From: Lasioglossum baleicum
Lineage: Eukaryota > Arthropoda > Insecta > Hymenoptera > Halictidae
Reading direction: 5' to 3'
DNA length: 64,000 bases
NCBI RefSeq assembly: GCF_051020765.1
Contig: NW_027469111.1
Location: 806,001 to 870,000 of the forward strand
Shown one piece after another: positions 35,657-49,180 of the stretch; the first letter of the stretch is position 1, and every line of letters begins with the position of its first letter. The notes beneath the pieces are model-generated. The model worked only from the letters and a program-made list of their open reading frames with translations, was not told the origin of the DNA and did no database searches. The translations under genes were made by a program, and so were the position numbers.

Positions 35657-36622
35657 GTGTGTTCATATCTGGCACTGGGAGGATCGCAGTGCCACCACTG
35701 CGAGGAGGCCCAGGACTCTGCGCGGCATACGCTGGAAGAATATCCAGCGTGGTCGGCACCGCACAGAGACCTAAGGGGCGTTATTGGTATGGACCTCTCG
35801 TTGCCGGTCGTGGTCGACCACATGATCGGCAGCGAGAGGTCAAGAGCAGCGTTTGCCTCCTTCGGCGAGATTGTGATAACGCAGAAGGAGGCAGCGGAAA
35901 GGGAGAGGGAAGCCGGCCCCCTCTCCTCCAGGTGGTTAGCATCGGCGGGGCAATCCCGACGAGGCCGACAGCCCCCTGTAAGGGGCCGCAGACGTAATGG
36001 CGGCGGTGGGACTACTTAGTACTTCCACCGCCGCCAAGGGGGACTGGCCGTTAAGGCGCCCCTGGGGTGGGCAGGTCGCGGGGGCGAGGTGGAGCAATAA
36101 TCCCCTACCCCCCCTCTACAAAGATGAGACCTGCCGGTCGACCCCCCTCCTTTTATTTTATAATATTTCATTTTATCCTATATATATTTTATATTCTATA
36201 TTATAAATTTTATCTTCATCTATTATTCCCCTTTATTTTGCCACCCCTTCTTATGTTTGTTGTGTTTTGTCCATTGTATTTATTTACTTATTATTATTTA
36301 TTTATTTATTGACTTTTATTTTATCTATTTTATCTACACACGTTTTCATTTATTGATTTTATCTATTATTTTATCATATTTTTAAGTTCTATGCGGGTCG
36401 ACGTGGGGGGTGGGACGGGGGGAGGGGACAGACGCGAGCCGGAACTCGCCTCTGTCCCCTCCTTGTCGCGTGCGGAAAAAAATACAATGCAGCGTGTACG
36501 AGTATTTGCACATGTATAAAAATCGGATGGCGCGGTAACAAAAATTCTAAATTATACAGCACAAGTTGCAGCAATGCATGCGCATAAGTTAAATTACCTG
36601 CATACCGCCGTTTCCTCAAACT
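35657..36622 (+). repeat. Monomer m37, type d, class C head / A tail, alpha
   Basis: ORF2 remnant 35657-36019 with Tyr29, CTCCTCCAGG and GGCAATCCCG. C tract interrupted as CCCTACCCC. Confidence 0.9.
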
Positions 36623-37588
36623 GTGTGTTCATATCTGGCACTGGGAGGATCGCAGTGCCATCACTGCGAGGAGGCCCAGGACTCTGCGCGGCATACGCTG
36701 GAAGAATGTCCAGCGTGGTCGGCACCGCGCAGAGACCTAAGGGGCGTTAATGGGATGGACCTCTCGTTGCCGGTCGTGGTCGACCACATGATCGGCAGCG
36801 AGAGGTCAAGAGCACCGTTTGCCTCCTTAGGCGAGATTGTGATAACGCAGAAGGAGGCAGCGGAGAGGGAGAGGGAAGCCGACCTGCTCTCCGCCAGGAG
36901 GCTAGCATCGGCGGGGCAACCCCGACGAGGCCGACGGCCCCCTGTAAGGGGCCGCAGACGTAATGGCGGCGGTGGGACTACTTAATACTTCCACCGCCGC
37001 CAAGGGGGGCTGGCCGTTAAGGCGCCCCCGGGTTGGTCAGGTCGCGGGAGGCGAGGTGGAGCAATAATCCCCTCCCCCCCCTCTACAAAGATGAGACCTG
37101 CCGGACGACCCCCCTCCTTTTATTTTATAATATTTCATTTTATCCTATATATATTTTATATTCTATACTACAAATTTTATCTTTATCTTTTAATCCCCTT
37201 TATTTTGCCCCGCTTCTTATGTTTGTTGTGTTTTGTCCATTGTATTTATTTACTTATTATTATTTATTTATTTATTGACTTTTATTTTATCTATTTTATC
37301 TATACACGTTTTCATTTATTGATTTTATCTATTATTTTATCGTATTTTTAAGTTTTATGCGGGTCGACGTTGGGGGTGGGACGGGGGGAGGGGACAGACG
37401 CGAGCCGGAACTCGCCTCTGTCCCCTCCTTGTCGCGTGCGGAAAAAAATACAATGCAGCGTGTACGAGTATTTGCACATGTATAAAAATCGGATGGCGCG
37501 GTAACAAAAATTCTAAATTATACAGAACAAGTTGCAGCAATGCATGCGCATAAGTTAAATTACCTGCATACCGCCGTTTCCTCAAACT
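36623..37588 (+). repeat. Monomer m38, type e, class B, beta
   Basis: ORF2 remnant 36623-36985. GTTAATGGG changes Ile43 to Asn; GACCTGCTC and GGGTTGGTC are shared with type f. ACAGAACAAG in the linker. Confidence 0.9.
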
Positions 37589-38554
37589 GTGTGATCATAT
37601 CTGGCACTGGGAGGATCGCAGTGCCACCATTGCGAGGAGGCCCAGGACTCTGCGCGGCATACGCTGGAAGAATGTCCTGCGTGGTCGGCACCGCACAGAG
37701 ACCTAAGGGGCGTTATTGGGATGGACCTCTCGTTGCCGGTCGTGGTCGACCACATGATCGGCAGCGAGAGGTCAAGAGCACCGTTTGCCTCCTTAGGCGA
37801 GATTGTGATAACGCAGAAGGAGGCAGCGGAGAGGGAGAGGGAAGCCGACCTGCTCTCCGCCAGGAGGCTAGCATCGGCGGGGCAACCCCGACGAGGCCGA
37901 CGGCCCCCTGTAAGGGGCCGCAGACGTAATGGCGGCGGTGGGACTACTTAATACTTCCACCGCCGCCAAGGGGGGCTGGCCGTTAAGGCGCCCCCGGGTT
38001 GGTCAGGTCGCGGGAGGCGAGGTGGAGCAATAATCCCCTCCCCCCCCTCTACAAAGATGAGACCTGCCGGACGACCCCCCTCCTTTTATTTTATAATATT
38101 TCATTTTATCCTATATATATTTTATATTCTATACTACAAATTTTATCTTTATCTTTTAATCCCCTTTATTTTGCCCCGCTTCTTATGTTTGTTGTGTTTT
38201 GTCCATTGTATTTATTTACTTATTATTATTTATTTATTTATTGACTTTTATTTTATCTATTTTATCTATACACGTTTTCATTTATTGATTTTATCTATTA
38301 TTTTATCGTATTTTTAAGTTTTATGCGGGTCGACGTTGGGGGTGGGACGGGGGGAGGGGACAGACGCGAGCCGGAACTCGCCTCTGTCCCCTCCTTGTCG
38401 CGTGCGGAAAAAAATACAATGCAGCGTGTACGAGTATTTGCACATGTATAAAAATCGGATGGCGCGGTAACAAAAATTCTAAATTATACAGAACAAGTTG
38501 CAGCAATGCATGCGCATAAGTTAAATTACCTGCATACCGCCGTTTCCTCAAACT
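37589..38554 (+). repeat. Monomer m39, type f, class A head to B tail, beta
   Basis: GTGTGATCATAT puts a TGA at 37592-37594 and a BclI site in the head; ORF2 remnant 37595-37951. The switch from A to B lies between GTCCTG (37677) and GAGCACCG (37776). Confidence 0.9.
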
Positions 38555-39520
38555 GTGTGATCATATCTGGCACTGGGAGGATCGCAGTGCCACCATTGCG
38601 AGGAGGCCCAGGACTCTGCGCGGCATACGCTGGAAGAATGTCCTGCGTGGTCGGCACCGCACAGAGACCTAAGGGGCGTTATTGGGATGGACCTCTCGTT
38701 GCCGGTCGTGGTCGACCACATGATCGGCAGCGAGAGGTCAAGAGCAGCGTTTGCCTCCTTCGGCGAGATTGTGATAACGCAGAAGGAGGCAGCGGAAAGG
38801 GAGAGGGAAGCCGGCCCCCTCTCCGCCAGGTGGTTAGCATCGGCGGGGCAATCCCGACGAGGCCGACAGCCCCCTGTAAGGGGCCGCAGACGTAATGGCG
38901 GCGGTGGGACTACTTAGTACTTCCACCGCCGCCAAGGGGGACTGGCCGTTAAGGCGCCCCTGGGGTGGGCAGGTCGCGGGGGCGAGGTGGAGCAATAATC
39001 CCCTCGCCCCCCTCTACAAAGATGAGACCTGCCGGTCGACCCCCCTCCTTTTATTTTATAATATTTCATTTTATCCTATATATATTTTATATTCTATATT
39101 ATAAATTTTATCTTCATCTATTATTCCCCTTTATTTTGCCACCCCTTCTTATGTTTGTTGTGTTTTGTCCATTGTATTTATTTACTTATTATTATTTATT
39201 TATTTATTGACTTTTATTTTATCTATTTTATCTACACACGTTTTCATTTATTGATTTTATCTATTATTTTATCATATTTTTAAGTTCTATGCGGGTCGAC
39301 GTGGGGGGTGGGACGGGGGGAGGGGACAGACGCGAGCCGGAACTCGCCTCTGTCCCCTCCTTGTCGCGTGCGGAAAAAAATACAATGCAGCGTGTACGAG
39401 TATTTGCACATGTATAAAAATCGGATGGCGCGGTAACAAAAATTCTAAATTATACAGCACAAGTTGCAGCAATGCATGCGCATAAGTTAAATTACCTGCA
39501 TACCGCCGTTTCCTCAAACT
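38555..39520 (+). repeat. Monomer m40, type g, class A, alpha
   Basis: ORF2 remnant 38561-38917, preceded by the TGATCA form. C tract interrupted as CCCTCGCCC. Confidence 0.9.
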
Positions 39521-40486
39521 GTGTGTTCATATCTGGCACTGGGAGGATCGCAGTGCCACCACTGCGAGGAGGCCCAGGACTCTGCTCGGCATACGCTGGA
39601 AGAATATCCAGCGTGGTCGGCACCGCACAGAGACCTAAGGGGCGTTATTGGTATGGACCTCTCGTTGCCGGTCGTGGTCGACCACATGATCGGCAGCGAG
39701 AGGTCAAGAGCAGCGTTTGCCTCCTTCGGCGAGATTGTGATAACGCAGAAGGAGGCAGCGGAAAGGGAGAGGGAAGCCGGCCCCCTCTCCGCCAGGTGGT
39801 TAGCATCGGCGGGGCAACCCCGACGAGGCCGACAGCCCCCTGTAAGGGGCCGCAGACGTAATGGCGGCGGTGGGACTACTTAATACTTCCACCGCCGCCA
39901 AGGGGGGCTGGCCGTTAAGGCGCCCCCGGGGTGGTCAGGTCGCGGGAGGCGAGGTGGAGCAATAATCCCCTCCCCCCCCTCTACAAAGATGAGACCTGCC
40001 GGACGACCCCCCTCCTTTTATTTTATAATATTTCATTTTATCCTATATATATTTTATATTCTATACTACAAATTTTATCTTTATCTTTTAATCCCCTTTA
40101 TTTTGCCCCCCTTCTTATGTTTATTGTGTTTTGTCCATTGTATTTATTTACTTATTATTATTTATTTATTTATTGACTTTTATTTTATCTATTTTATCTA
40201 TACACGTTTTCATTTATTGATTTTATCTATTATTTTATCGTATTTTTAAGTTTTATGCGGGTCGACGTTGGGGGTGGGACGGGGGGAGGGGACAGACGCG
40301 AGCCGGAACTCGCCTCTGTCCCCTCCTTGTCGCGTGCGGAAAAAAATACAATGCAGCGTGTACGAGTATTTGCACATGTATAAAAATCGGATGGCGCGGT
40401 AACAAAAATTCTAAATTATACAGAACAAGTTGCAGCAATGCATGCGCATAAGTTAAATTACCTGCATACCGCCGTTTCCTCAAACT
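39521..40486 (+). repeat. Monomer m41, type h, class C head / A tail, beta variant
   Basis: ORF2 remnant 39521-39883, Tyr29 without the +1 shift; CTGCTCGGC. GCCCCCCTTC and TTTATTGTG in the AT block. Confidence 0.9.
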
Positions 40487-41452
40487 GTGTGATCATATCT
40501 GGCACTGGGAGGATCGCAGTGCCACCATTGCGAGGAGGCCCAGGACTCTGCGCGGCATACGCTGGAAGAATGTCCTGCGTGGTCGGCACCGCACAGAGAC
40601 CTAAGGGGCGTTATTGGGATGGACCTCTCGTTGCCGGTCGTGGTCGACCACATGATCGGCAGCGAGAGGTCAAGAGCAGCGTTTGCCTCCTTCGGCGAGA
40701 TTGTGATAACGCAGAAGGAGGCAGCGGAAAGGGAGAGGGAAGCCGGCCCCCTCTCCGCCAGGTGGTTAGCATCGGCGGGGCAATCCCGACGAGGCCGACA
40801 GCCCCCTGTAAGGGGCCGCAGACGTAATGGCGGCGGTGGGACTACTTAGTACTTCCACCGCCGCCAAGGGGGACTGGCCGTTAAGGCGCCCCTGGGGTGG
40901 GCAGGTCGCGGGGGCGAGGTGGAGCAATAATCCCCTCGCCCCCCTCTACAAAGATGAGACCTGCCGGTCGACCCCCCTCCTTTTATTTTATAATATTTCA
41001 TTTTATCCTATATATATTTTATATTCTATATTATAAATTTTATCTTCATCTATTATTCCCCTTTATTTTGCCACCCCTTCTTATGTTTGTTGTGTTCTGT
41101 CCATTGTATTTATTTACTTATTATTATTTATTTATTTATTGACTTTTATTTTATCTATTTTATCTACACACGTTTTCATTTATTGATTTTATCTATTATT
41201 TTATCATATTTTTAAGTTCTATGCGGGTCGACGTGGGGGGTGGGACGGGGGGAGGGGACAGACGCGAGCCGGAACTCGCCTCTGTCCCCTCCTTGTCGCG
41301 TGCGGAAAAAAATACAATGCAGCGTGTACGAGTATTTGCACATGTATAAAAATCGGATGGCGCGGTAACAAAAATTCTAAATTATACAGCACAAGTTGCA
41401 GCAATGCATGCGCATAAGTTAAATTACCTGCATACCGCCGTTTCCTCAAACT
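40487..41452 (+). repeat. Monomer m42, type i, class A, alpha
   Basis: ORF2 remnant 40493-40849 after TGATCA. Differs from type g by GTTCTGTCC, found otherwise only in m57 and m62. Confidence 0.9.
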
Positions 41453-42418
41453 GTGTGTTCATATCTGGCACTGGGAGGATCGCAGTGCCATCACTGCGAG
41501 GAGGCCCAGGACTCTGCGCGGCATACGCTGGAAGAATGTCCAGCGTGGTCGGCACCGCGCAGAGACCTAAGGGGCGTTATTGGGATGGACCTCTCGTTGC
41601 CGGTCGTGGTCGACCACATGATCGGCAGCGAGAGGTCAAGAGCACCGTTTGCCTCCTTAGGCGAGATTGTGATAACGCAGAAGGAGGCAGCGGAGAGGGA
41701 GAGGGAAGCCGACCCGCTCTCCGCCAGGAGGCTAGCATCGGCGGGGCAACCCCGACGAGGCCGACGGCCCCCTGTAAGGGGCCGCAGACGTAATGGCGGC
41801 GGTGGGACTACTTAATACTTCCACCGCCGCCAAGGGGGGCTGGCCGTTAAGGCGCCCCCGGGGTGGTCAGGTCGCGGGAGGCGAGGTGGAGCAATAATCC
41901 CCTCCCCCCCCTCTACAAAGATGAGACCTGCCGGACGACCCCCCTCCTTTTATTTTATAATATTTCATTTTATCCTATATATATTTTATATTCTATACTA
42001 CAAATTTTATCTTTATCTTTTAATCCCCTTTATTTTGCCCCGCTTCTTATGTTTGTTGTGTTTTGTCCATTGTATTTATTTACTTATTATTATTTATTTA
42101 TTTATTGACTTTTATTTTATCTATTTTATCTATACACGTTTTCATTTATTGATTTTATCTATTATTTTATCGTATTTTTAAGTTTTATGCGGGTCGACGT
42201 TGGGGGTGGGACGGGGGGAGGGGACAGACGCGAGCCGGAACTCGCCTCTGTCCCCTCCTTGTTGCGTGCGGAAAAAAATACAATGCAGCGTGTACGAGTA
42301 TTTGCAGATGTATAAAAATCGGATGGCGCGGTAACAAAAATTCTAAATTATACAGCACAAGTTGCAGCAATGCATGCGCATAAGTTAAATTACCTGCATA
42401 CCGCCGTTTCCTCAAACT
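41453..42418 (+). repeat. Monomer m43, type j, class B, beta
   Basis: ORF2 remnant 41453-41815. TTGTTGCG and GCAGATG in the tail. Very close to m4. Confidence 0.9.
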
Positions 42419-43384
42419 GTGTGTTCATATCTGGCACTGGGAGGATCGCAGTGCCACCACTGCGAGGAGGCCCAGGACTCTGCGCGGCATACGCTGGGAG
42501 AATGTCCAGCGTGGTCGGCACCGCACAGAGACCTAAGGGGCGTTATTGGTATGGACCTCTCGTTGACGGTCGTGGTCGACCACATGATCGGCAGCGAGAG
42601 GTCAAGAGCACCGTTTGCCTCCTTAGGCGAGATTGTGATAACGCAGAAGGAGGCAGCGGAGAGGGAGAGGGAAGCCGACCCGCTCTCCGCCAGGAGGCTA
42701 GCATCGGCGGGGCAACCCCGACGAGGCTGACGGCCCCCTGTAAGGGGCCGCAGACGTAATGGCGGCGGTGGGACTGCTTAATACTTCCACCGCCGCCAAG
42801 GGGGGCTGGCCGTTAAGGCGCCCCCGGGGTGGGCAGGTCGCGGGAGGCGAGGTGGAGCAATAATCCCCTCCCCCCCCTCTACAAAGATGAGACCTGCCGG
42901 ACGACCCCCCTCCTTTTATTTTATAATATTTCATTTTATCCTATATATATTTTATATTCTATACTACAAATTTTATCTTTATCTTTTAGTCCCCTTTATT
43001 TTGCCCCACTTCTTATGTTTGTTGTGTTTTGTCCATTGTATTTATTTACTTATTATTATTTATTTATTTATTGACTTTTATTTTATCTATTTTATCTATA
43101 CACGTTTTCATTTATTGATTTTATCTATTATTTTATCGTATTTTTAAGTTTTATGCGGGTCGACGTTGGGGGTGGGACGGGGTGAGGAGACAGACGCGAG
43201 CCGGAACTCGCCTCTGTCCCCTCCTTGTTGCGTGCGGAAAAAAATACAATGCAGCGTGTACGAGTATTTGCACATGTATAAAAATCGGATGGCGCGGTAA
43301 CAAAAATTCTAAATTATACAGCACAAGTTGCAGCAATGCATGCGCATAAGTTAAATTACCTGCATACCGCCGTTTCCTCAAACT
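42419..43384 (+). repeat. Monomer m44, type c
   Basis: Repeat of m36. ORF2 remnant 42419-42730 with the same TGA. Confidence 0.9.
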
Positions 43385-44350
43385 GTGTGTTCATATCTGG
43401 CACTGGGAGGATCGCAGTGCCACCACTGCGAGGAGGCCCAGGACTCTGCGCGGCATACGCTGGAAGAATATCCAGCGTGGTCGGCACCGCACAGAGACCT
43501 AAGGGGCGTTATTGGTATGGACCTCTCGTTGCCGGTCGTGGTCGACCACATGATCGGCAGCGAGAGGTCAAGAGCAGCGTTTGCCTCCTTCGGCGAGATT
43601 GTGATAACGCAGAAGGAGGCAGCGGAAAGGGAGAGGGAAGCCGGCCCCCTCTCCTCCAGGTGGTTAGCATCGGCGGGGCAATCCCGACGAGGCCGACAGC
43701 CCCCTGTAAGGGGCCGCAGACGTAATGGCGGCGGTGGGACTACTTAGTACTTCCACCGCCGCCAAGGGGGACTGGCCGTTAAGGCGCCCCTGGGGTGGGC
43801 AGGTCGCGGGGGCGAGGTGGAGCAATAATCCCCTACCCCCCCTCTACAAAGATGAGACCTGCCGGTCGACCCCCCTCCTTTTATTTTATAATATTTCATT
43901 TTATCCTATATATATTTTATATTCTATATTATAAATTTTATCTTCATCTATTATTCCCCTTTATTTTGCCACCCCTTCTTATGTTTGTTGTGTTTTGTCC
44001 ATTGTATTTATTTACTTATTATTATTTATTTATTTATTGACTTTTATTTTATCTATTTTATCTACACACGTTTTCATTTATTGATTTTATCTATTATTTT
44101 ATCATATTTTTAAGTTCTATGCGGGTCGACGTGGGGGGTGGGACGGGGGGAGGGGACAGACGCGAGCCGGAACTCGCCTCTGTCCCCTCCTTGTCGCGTG
44201 CGGAAAAAAATACAATGCAGCGTGTACGAGTATTTGCACATGTATAAAAATCGGATGGCGCGGTAACAAAAATTCTAAATTATACAGCACAAGTTGCAGC
44301 AATGCATGCGCATAAGTTAAATTACCTGCATACCGCCGTTTCCTCAAACT
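43385..44350 (+). repeat. Monomer m45, type d
   Basis: Repeat of m37. ORF2 remnant 43385-43747. Confidence 0.9.
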
Positions 44351-45316
44351 GTGTGTTCATATCTGGCACTGGGAGGATCGCAGTGCCATCACTGCGAGGA
44401 GGCCCAGGACTCTGCGCGGCATACGCTGGAAGAATGTCCAGCGTGGTCGGCACCGCGCAGAGACCTAAGGGGCGTTAATGGGATGGACCTCTCGTTGCCG
44501 GTCGTGGTCGACCACATGATCGGCAGCGAGAGGTCAAGAGCACCGTTTGCCTCCTTAGGCGAGATTGTGATAACGCAGAAGGAGGCAGCGGAGAGGGAGA
44601 GGGAAGCCGACCTGCTCTCCGCCAGGAGGCTAGCATCGGCGGGGCAACCCCGACGAGGCCGACGGCCCCCTGTAAGGGGCCGCAGACGTAATGGCGGCGG
44701 TGGGACTACTTAATACTTCCACCGCCGCCAAGGGGGGCTGGCCGTTAAGGCGCCCCCGGGTTGGTCAGGTCGCGGGAGGCGAGGTGGAGCAATAATCCCC
44801 TCCCCCCCCTCTACAAAGATGAGACCTGCCGGACGACCCCCCTCCTTTTATTTTATAATATTTCATTTTATCCTATATATATTTTATATTCTATACTACA
44901 AATTTTATCTTTATCTTTTAATCCCCTTTATTTTGCCCCGCTTCTTATGTTTGTTGTGTTTTGTCCATTGTATTTATTTACTTATTATTATTTATTTATT
45001 TATTGACTTTTATTTTATCTATTTTATCTATACACGTTTTCATTTATTGATTTTATCTATTATTTTATCGTATTTTTAAGTTTTATGCGGGTCGACGTTG
45101 GGGGTGGGACGGGGGGAGGGGACAGACGCGAGCCGGAACTCGCCTCTGTCCCCTCCTTGTCGCGTGCGGAAAAAAATACAATGCAGCGTGTACGAGTATT
45201 TGCACATGTATAAAAATCGGATGGCGCGGTAACAAAAATTCTAAATTATACAGAACAAGTTGCAGCAATGCATGCGCATAAGTTAAATTACCTGCATACC
45301 GCCGTTTCCTCAAACT
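44351..45316 (+). repeat. Monomer m46, type e
   Basis: Repeat of m38. ORF2 remnant 44351-44713 with Asn43. Confidence 0.9.
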
Positions 45317-46282
45317 GTGTGATCATATCTGGCACTGGGAGGATCGCAGTGCCACCATTGCGAGGAGGCCCAGGACTCTGCGCGGCATACGCTGGAAGAA
45401 TGTCCTGCGTGGTCGGCACCGCACAGAGACCTAAGGGGCGTTATTGGGATGGACCTCTCGTTGCCGGTCGTGGTCGACCACATGATCGGCAGCGAGAGGT
45501 CAAGAGCACCGTTTGCCTCCTTAGGCGAGATTGTGATAACGCAGAAGGAGGCAGCGGAGAGGGAGAGGGAAGCCGACCTGCTCTCCGCCAGGAGGCTAGC
45601 ATCGGCGGGGCAACCCCGACGAGGCCGACGGCCCCCTGTAAGGGGCCGCAGACGTAATGGCGGCGGTGGGACTACTTAATACTTCCACCGCCGCCAAGGG
45701 GGGCTGGCCGTTAAGGCGCCCCCGGGTTGGTCAGGTCGCGGGAGGCGAGGTGGAGCAATAATCCCCTCCCCCCCCTCTACAAAGATGAGACCTGCCGGAC
45801 GACCCCCCTCCTTTTATTTTATAATATTTCATTTTATCCTATATATATTTTATATTCTATACTACAAATTTTATCTTTATCTTTTAATCCCCTTTATTTT
45901 GCCCCGCTTCTTATGTTTGTTGTGTTTTGTCCATTGTATTTATTTACTTATTATTATTTATTTATTTATTGACTTTTATTTTATCTATTTTATCTATACA
46001 CGTTTTCATTTATTGATTTTATCTATTATTTTATCGTATTTTTAAGTTTTATGCGGGTCGACGTTGGGGGTGGGACGGGGGGAGGGGACAGACGCGAGCC
46101 GGAACTCGCCTCTGTCCCCTCCTTGTCGCGTGCGGAAAAAAATACAATGCAGCGTGTACGAGTATTTGCACATGTATAAAAATCGGATGGCGCGGTAACA
46201 AAAATTCTAAATTATACAGAACAAGTTGCAGCAATGCATGCGCATAAGTTAAATTACCTGCATACCGCCGTTTCCTCAAACT
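45317..46282 (+). repeat. Monomer m47, type f
   Basis: Repeat of m39. ORF2 remnant 45323-45679. Confidence 0.9.
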
Positions 46283-47248
46283 GTGTGATCATATCTGGCA
46301 CTGGGAGGATCGCAGTGCCACCATTGCGAGGAGGCCCAGGACTCTGCGCGGCATACGCTGGAAGAATGTCCTGCGTGGTCGGCACCGCACAGAGACCTAA
46401 GGGGCGTTATTGGGATGGACCTCTCGTTGCCGGTCGTGGTCGACCACATGATCGGCAGCGAGAGGTCAAGAGCAGCGTTTGCCTCCTTCGGCGAGATTGT
46501 GATAACGCAGAAGGAGGCAGCGGAAAGGGAGAGGGAAGCCGGCCCCCTCTCCGCCAGGTGGTTAGCATCGGCGGGGCAATCCCGACGAGGCCGACAGCCC
46601 CCTGTAAGGGGCCGCAGACGTAATGGCGGCGGTGGGACTACTTAGTACTTCCACCGCCGCCAAGGGGGACTGGCCGTTAAGGCGCCCCTGGGGTGGGCAG
46701 GTCGCGGGGGCGAGGTGGAGCAATAATCCCCTCGCCCCCCTCTACAAAGATGAGACCTGCCGGTCGACCCCCCTCCTTTTATTTTATAATATTTCATTTT
46801 ATCCTATATATATTTTATATTCTATATTATAAATTTTATCTTCATCTATTATTCCCCTTTATTTTGCCACCCCTTCTTATGTTTGTTGTGTTTTGTCCAT
46901 TGTATTTATTTACTTATTATTATTTATTTATTTATTGACTTTTATTTTATCTATTTTATCTACACACGTTTTCATTTATTGATTTTATCTATTATTTTAT
47001 CATATTTTTAAGTTCTATGCGGGTCGACGTGGGGGGTGGGACGGGGGGAGGGGACAGACGCGAGCCGGAACTCGCCTCTGTCCCCTCCTTGTCGCGTGCG
47101 GAAAAAAATACAATGCAGCGTGTACGAGTATTTGCACATGTATAAAAATCGGATGGCGCGGTAACAAAAATTCTAAATTATACAGCACAAGTTGCAGCAA
47201 TGCATGCGCATAAGTTAAATTACCTGCATACCGCCGTTTCCTCAAACT
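46283..47248 (+). repeat. Monomer m48, type g
   Basis: Repeat of m40. ORF2 remnant 46289-46645. Confidence 0.9.
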
Positions 47249-48213
47249 GTGTGTTCATATCTGGCACTGGGAGGATCGCAGTGCCATCACTGCGAGGAGG
47301 CCCAGGACTCTGCGCGGCATACGCTGGAAGAATGTCCAGCGTGGTCGGCACCGCGCAGAGACCTAAGGGGCGTTATTGGGATGGACCTCTCGTTGCCGGT
47401 CGTGGTCGACCACATGATCGGCAGCGAGAGGTCAAGAGCAGCGTTTGCCTCCTTCTGCGAGATTGTGTTAACGCAGAAGGAGACAGCGGAGAGGGAGAGG
47501 GAAGCCGACCCGCTCTCCGCCAGCAGGCTAGCATCGGCGGGGCAACCCCGACGAGGCCGACGGCCCCCTGTAAGGGGCCGCAGACGTAATGGCGGCGTTG
47601 GTACTACTTAGTACTTCCACCGCCGCCAAGGGGGGCTGGCCGTTAAGGCGCCCCCGGGGTGGGCAGGTCGCGGGGGCGAGGTGGAGCAATAATCCCCTCC
47701 CCCCCCTCTACAAAGATGCCACCTGCCGGTCGAACACCCTCCTTTTATTTTATAATATTTCATTTTATCCTATATATATTTTATATTCTATATTATAAAT
47801 TTTATCTTTATCTTTTAATCCCCTTTATTTTGCCCCACTTCTTATGTTTGTTGTGTTTTGTCCATTGTATTTATTTACTTATTATTATTTATTTATTTAT
47901 TGACTTTTATTTTATCTATTTTATCTATACACGTTTTCATTTATTGATTTTATCTATTATTTTATCGTATTTTTAAGTTTTATGCGGGTCGACGTGGGGG
48001 GTGGGACGGGGGGAGGGTACAGACGCGAGCCGGAACTCGCCTCTGTCCCCTCCTTGTCGCGTGCGGAAAAAAATACAATGCAGCGTGTACCAGTATTTGC
48101 ACATGTATAAAAATCGGATGGCGCGGTAACAAAAATTCTAAATTATACAGCACAAGTTGCAGCAATGCATGCGCATAAGTTAAATTACCTGCATACAGCC
48201 GTTTCCTCAAACT
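47249..48213 (+). repeat. Monomer m49, type a variant, class B head to D tail
   Basis: ORF2 remnant 47249-47611. Class B up to 47380, then identical to m34. It marks the left junction of the second 14,490-bp block. Confidence 0.9.
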
Positions 48214-49180
48214 GTGTGTTCATAACTGGCACAGGGAGGATCGCAGTGCCACCACTGCGAGGAGACCCAGGACTCTGTGCGGCATACGCTGGAAGAATGT
48301 CCAGCGTGGTCGGCACCGCACAGAGACCTAAGGCGCGTTATTGGTATGGACCTCTCTTTGCCGGTCGTGGTCGACCACATGATCGGCAGCGAGAGGTCAA
48401 GAGCAGCGTTTGCCTCCTTCTGCGAGATTGTGTTAACGCAGAAGGAGACAGCGGAGAGGGAGAGGGAAGCCGACCCGCTCTCCGCCAGCAGGCTAGCATC
48501 GGCGGGGCAACCCCGACGAGGCCGACGGCCCCCTGTAAGGGGCCGCAGACGTAATGGCGGCGGTGGGACTACTTAATACTTCCACCGCCGCCAAGGGGGG
48601 CTGGCCGTTAAGGCGCCCCCGGGGTGGGCAGGTCGCGGGAGGCGAGGTGGAGCAATAATCCCCTCCCCCCCCCTCTACAAAGATGAGACCTGCCGGACGA
48701 CCCCCCTCCTTTTATTTTATAATATTTCATTTTATCCTATATATATTTTATATTCTATACTACAAATTTTATCTTTATCTTTTAGTCCCCTTTATTTTGC
48801 CCCACTTCTTATGTTTGTTGTGTTTTGTCCATTGTATTTATTTACTTATTATTATTTATTTATTTATTGACTTTTATTTTATCTATTTTATCTATACACG
48901 TTTTCATTTATTGATTTTATCTATTATTTTATCGTATTTTTACGTTTTATGCGGGTCGACGTTGGGGGTGGGACGGGGGGAGGGGACAGACGCGAGCCGG
49001 AACTCGCCTCTGTCCCCTCCTTGTCGCGTGCGGAAAAAAATACAATGCAGCGTGTACGAGTATTTGCACATGTATAAAAATCGGATGGCGCGGTAACAAA
49101 AATTCTAAATTATACAGCACAAGTTGCAGCAATGCATGCGCATAAGTTAAATTACCTGCATACCGCCGTTTCCTCAAACT
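48214..49180 (+). repeat. Monomer m50, type b
   Basis: Repeat of m35. ORF2 remnant 48226-48576. Confidence 0.9.

Larger units (their letters stand above)
34580..39558 (+). repeat. Higher-order repeat, 8-monomer period, copy 1 (types c-d-e-f-g)
   Basis: This 4,979-bp five-monomer segment recurs at 42308-47286 (offset 7,728 bp, 8 monomers) and at 49070-54048. Its left edge is GCACATG versus GCAGATG at 34579/42307. Its right edge is CCACC versus CCATC at 39559/47287. No difference was noticed inside. Confidence 0.82.
32891..43137 (+). repeat. Higher-order repeat, 15-monomer period, copy 1
   Basis: This 10,247-bp stretch (end of m34 to the AT block of m44) matches 47381-57627 at an offset of 14,490 bp, which is 15 monomers. 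I saw no mismatch at the places compared, including rare private variants such as GGTAC for GGGAC in the hairpin arm, GTTCTGTCC, TTTATTGTG and GGGTTGGTC. The left boundary is a T/G difference at 32890/47380; the right boundary is a G/A difference at 43138/57628. Recent amplification by unequal exchange is the likely cause; an assembly duplication is the alternative. Confidence 0.85.
42308..47286 (+). repeat. Higher-order repeat, 8-monomer period, copy 2 (types c-d-e-f-g)
   Basis: Second copy of the c-d-e-f-g segment. It is entered from a type j monomer (m43) rather than type b, and left into a B/D mosaic (m49) rather than type h. Confidence 0.82.
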
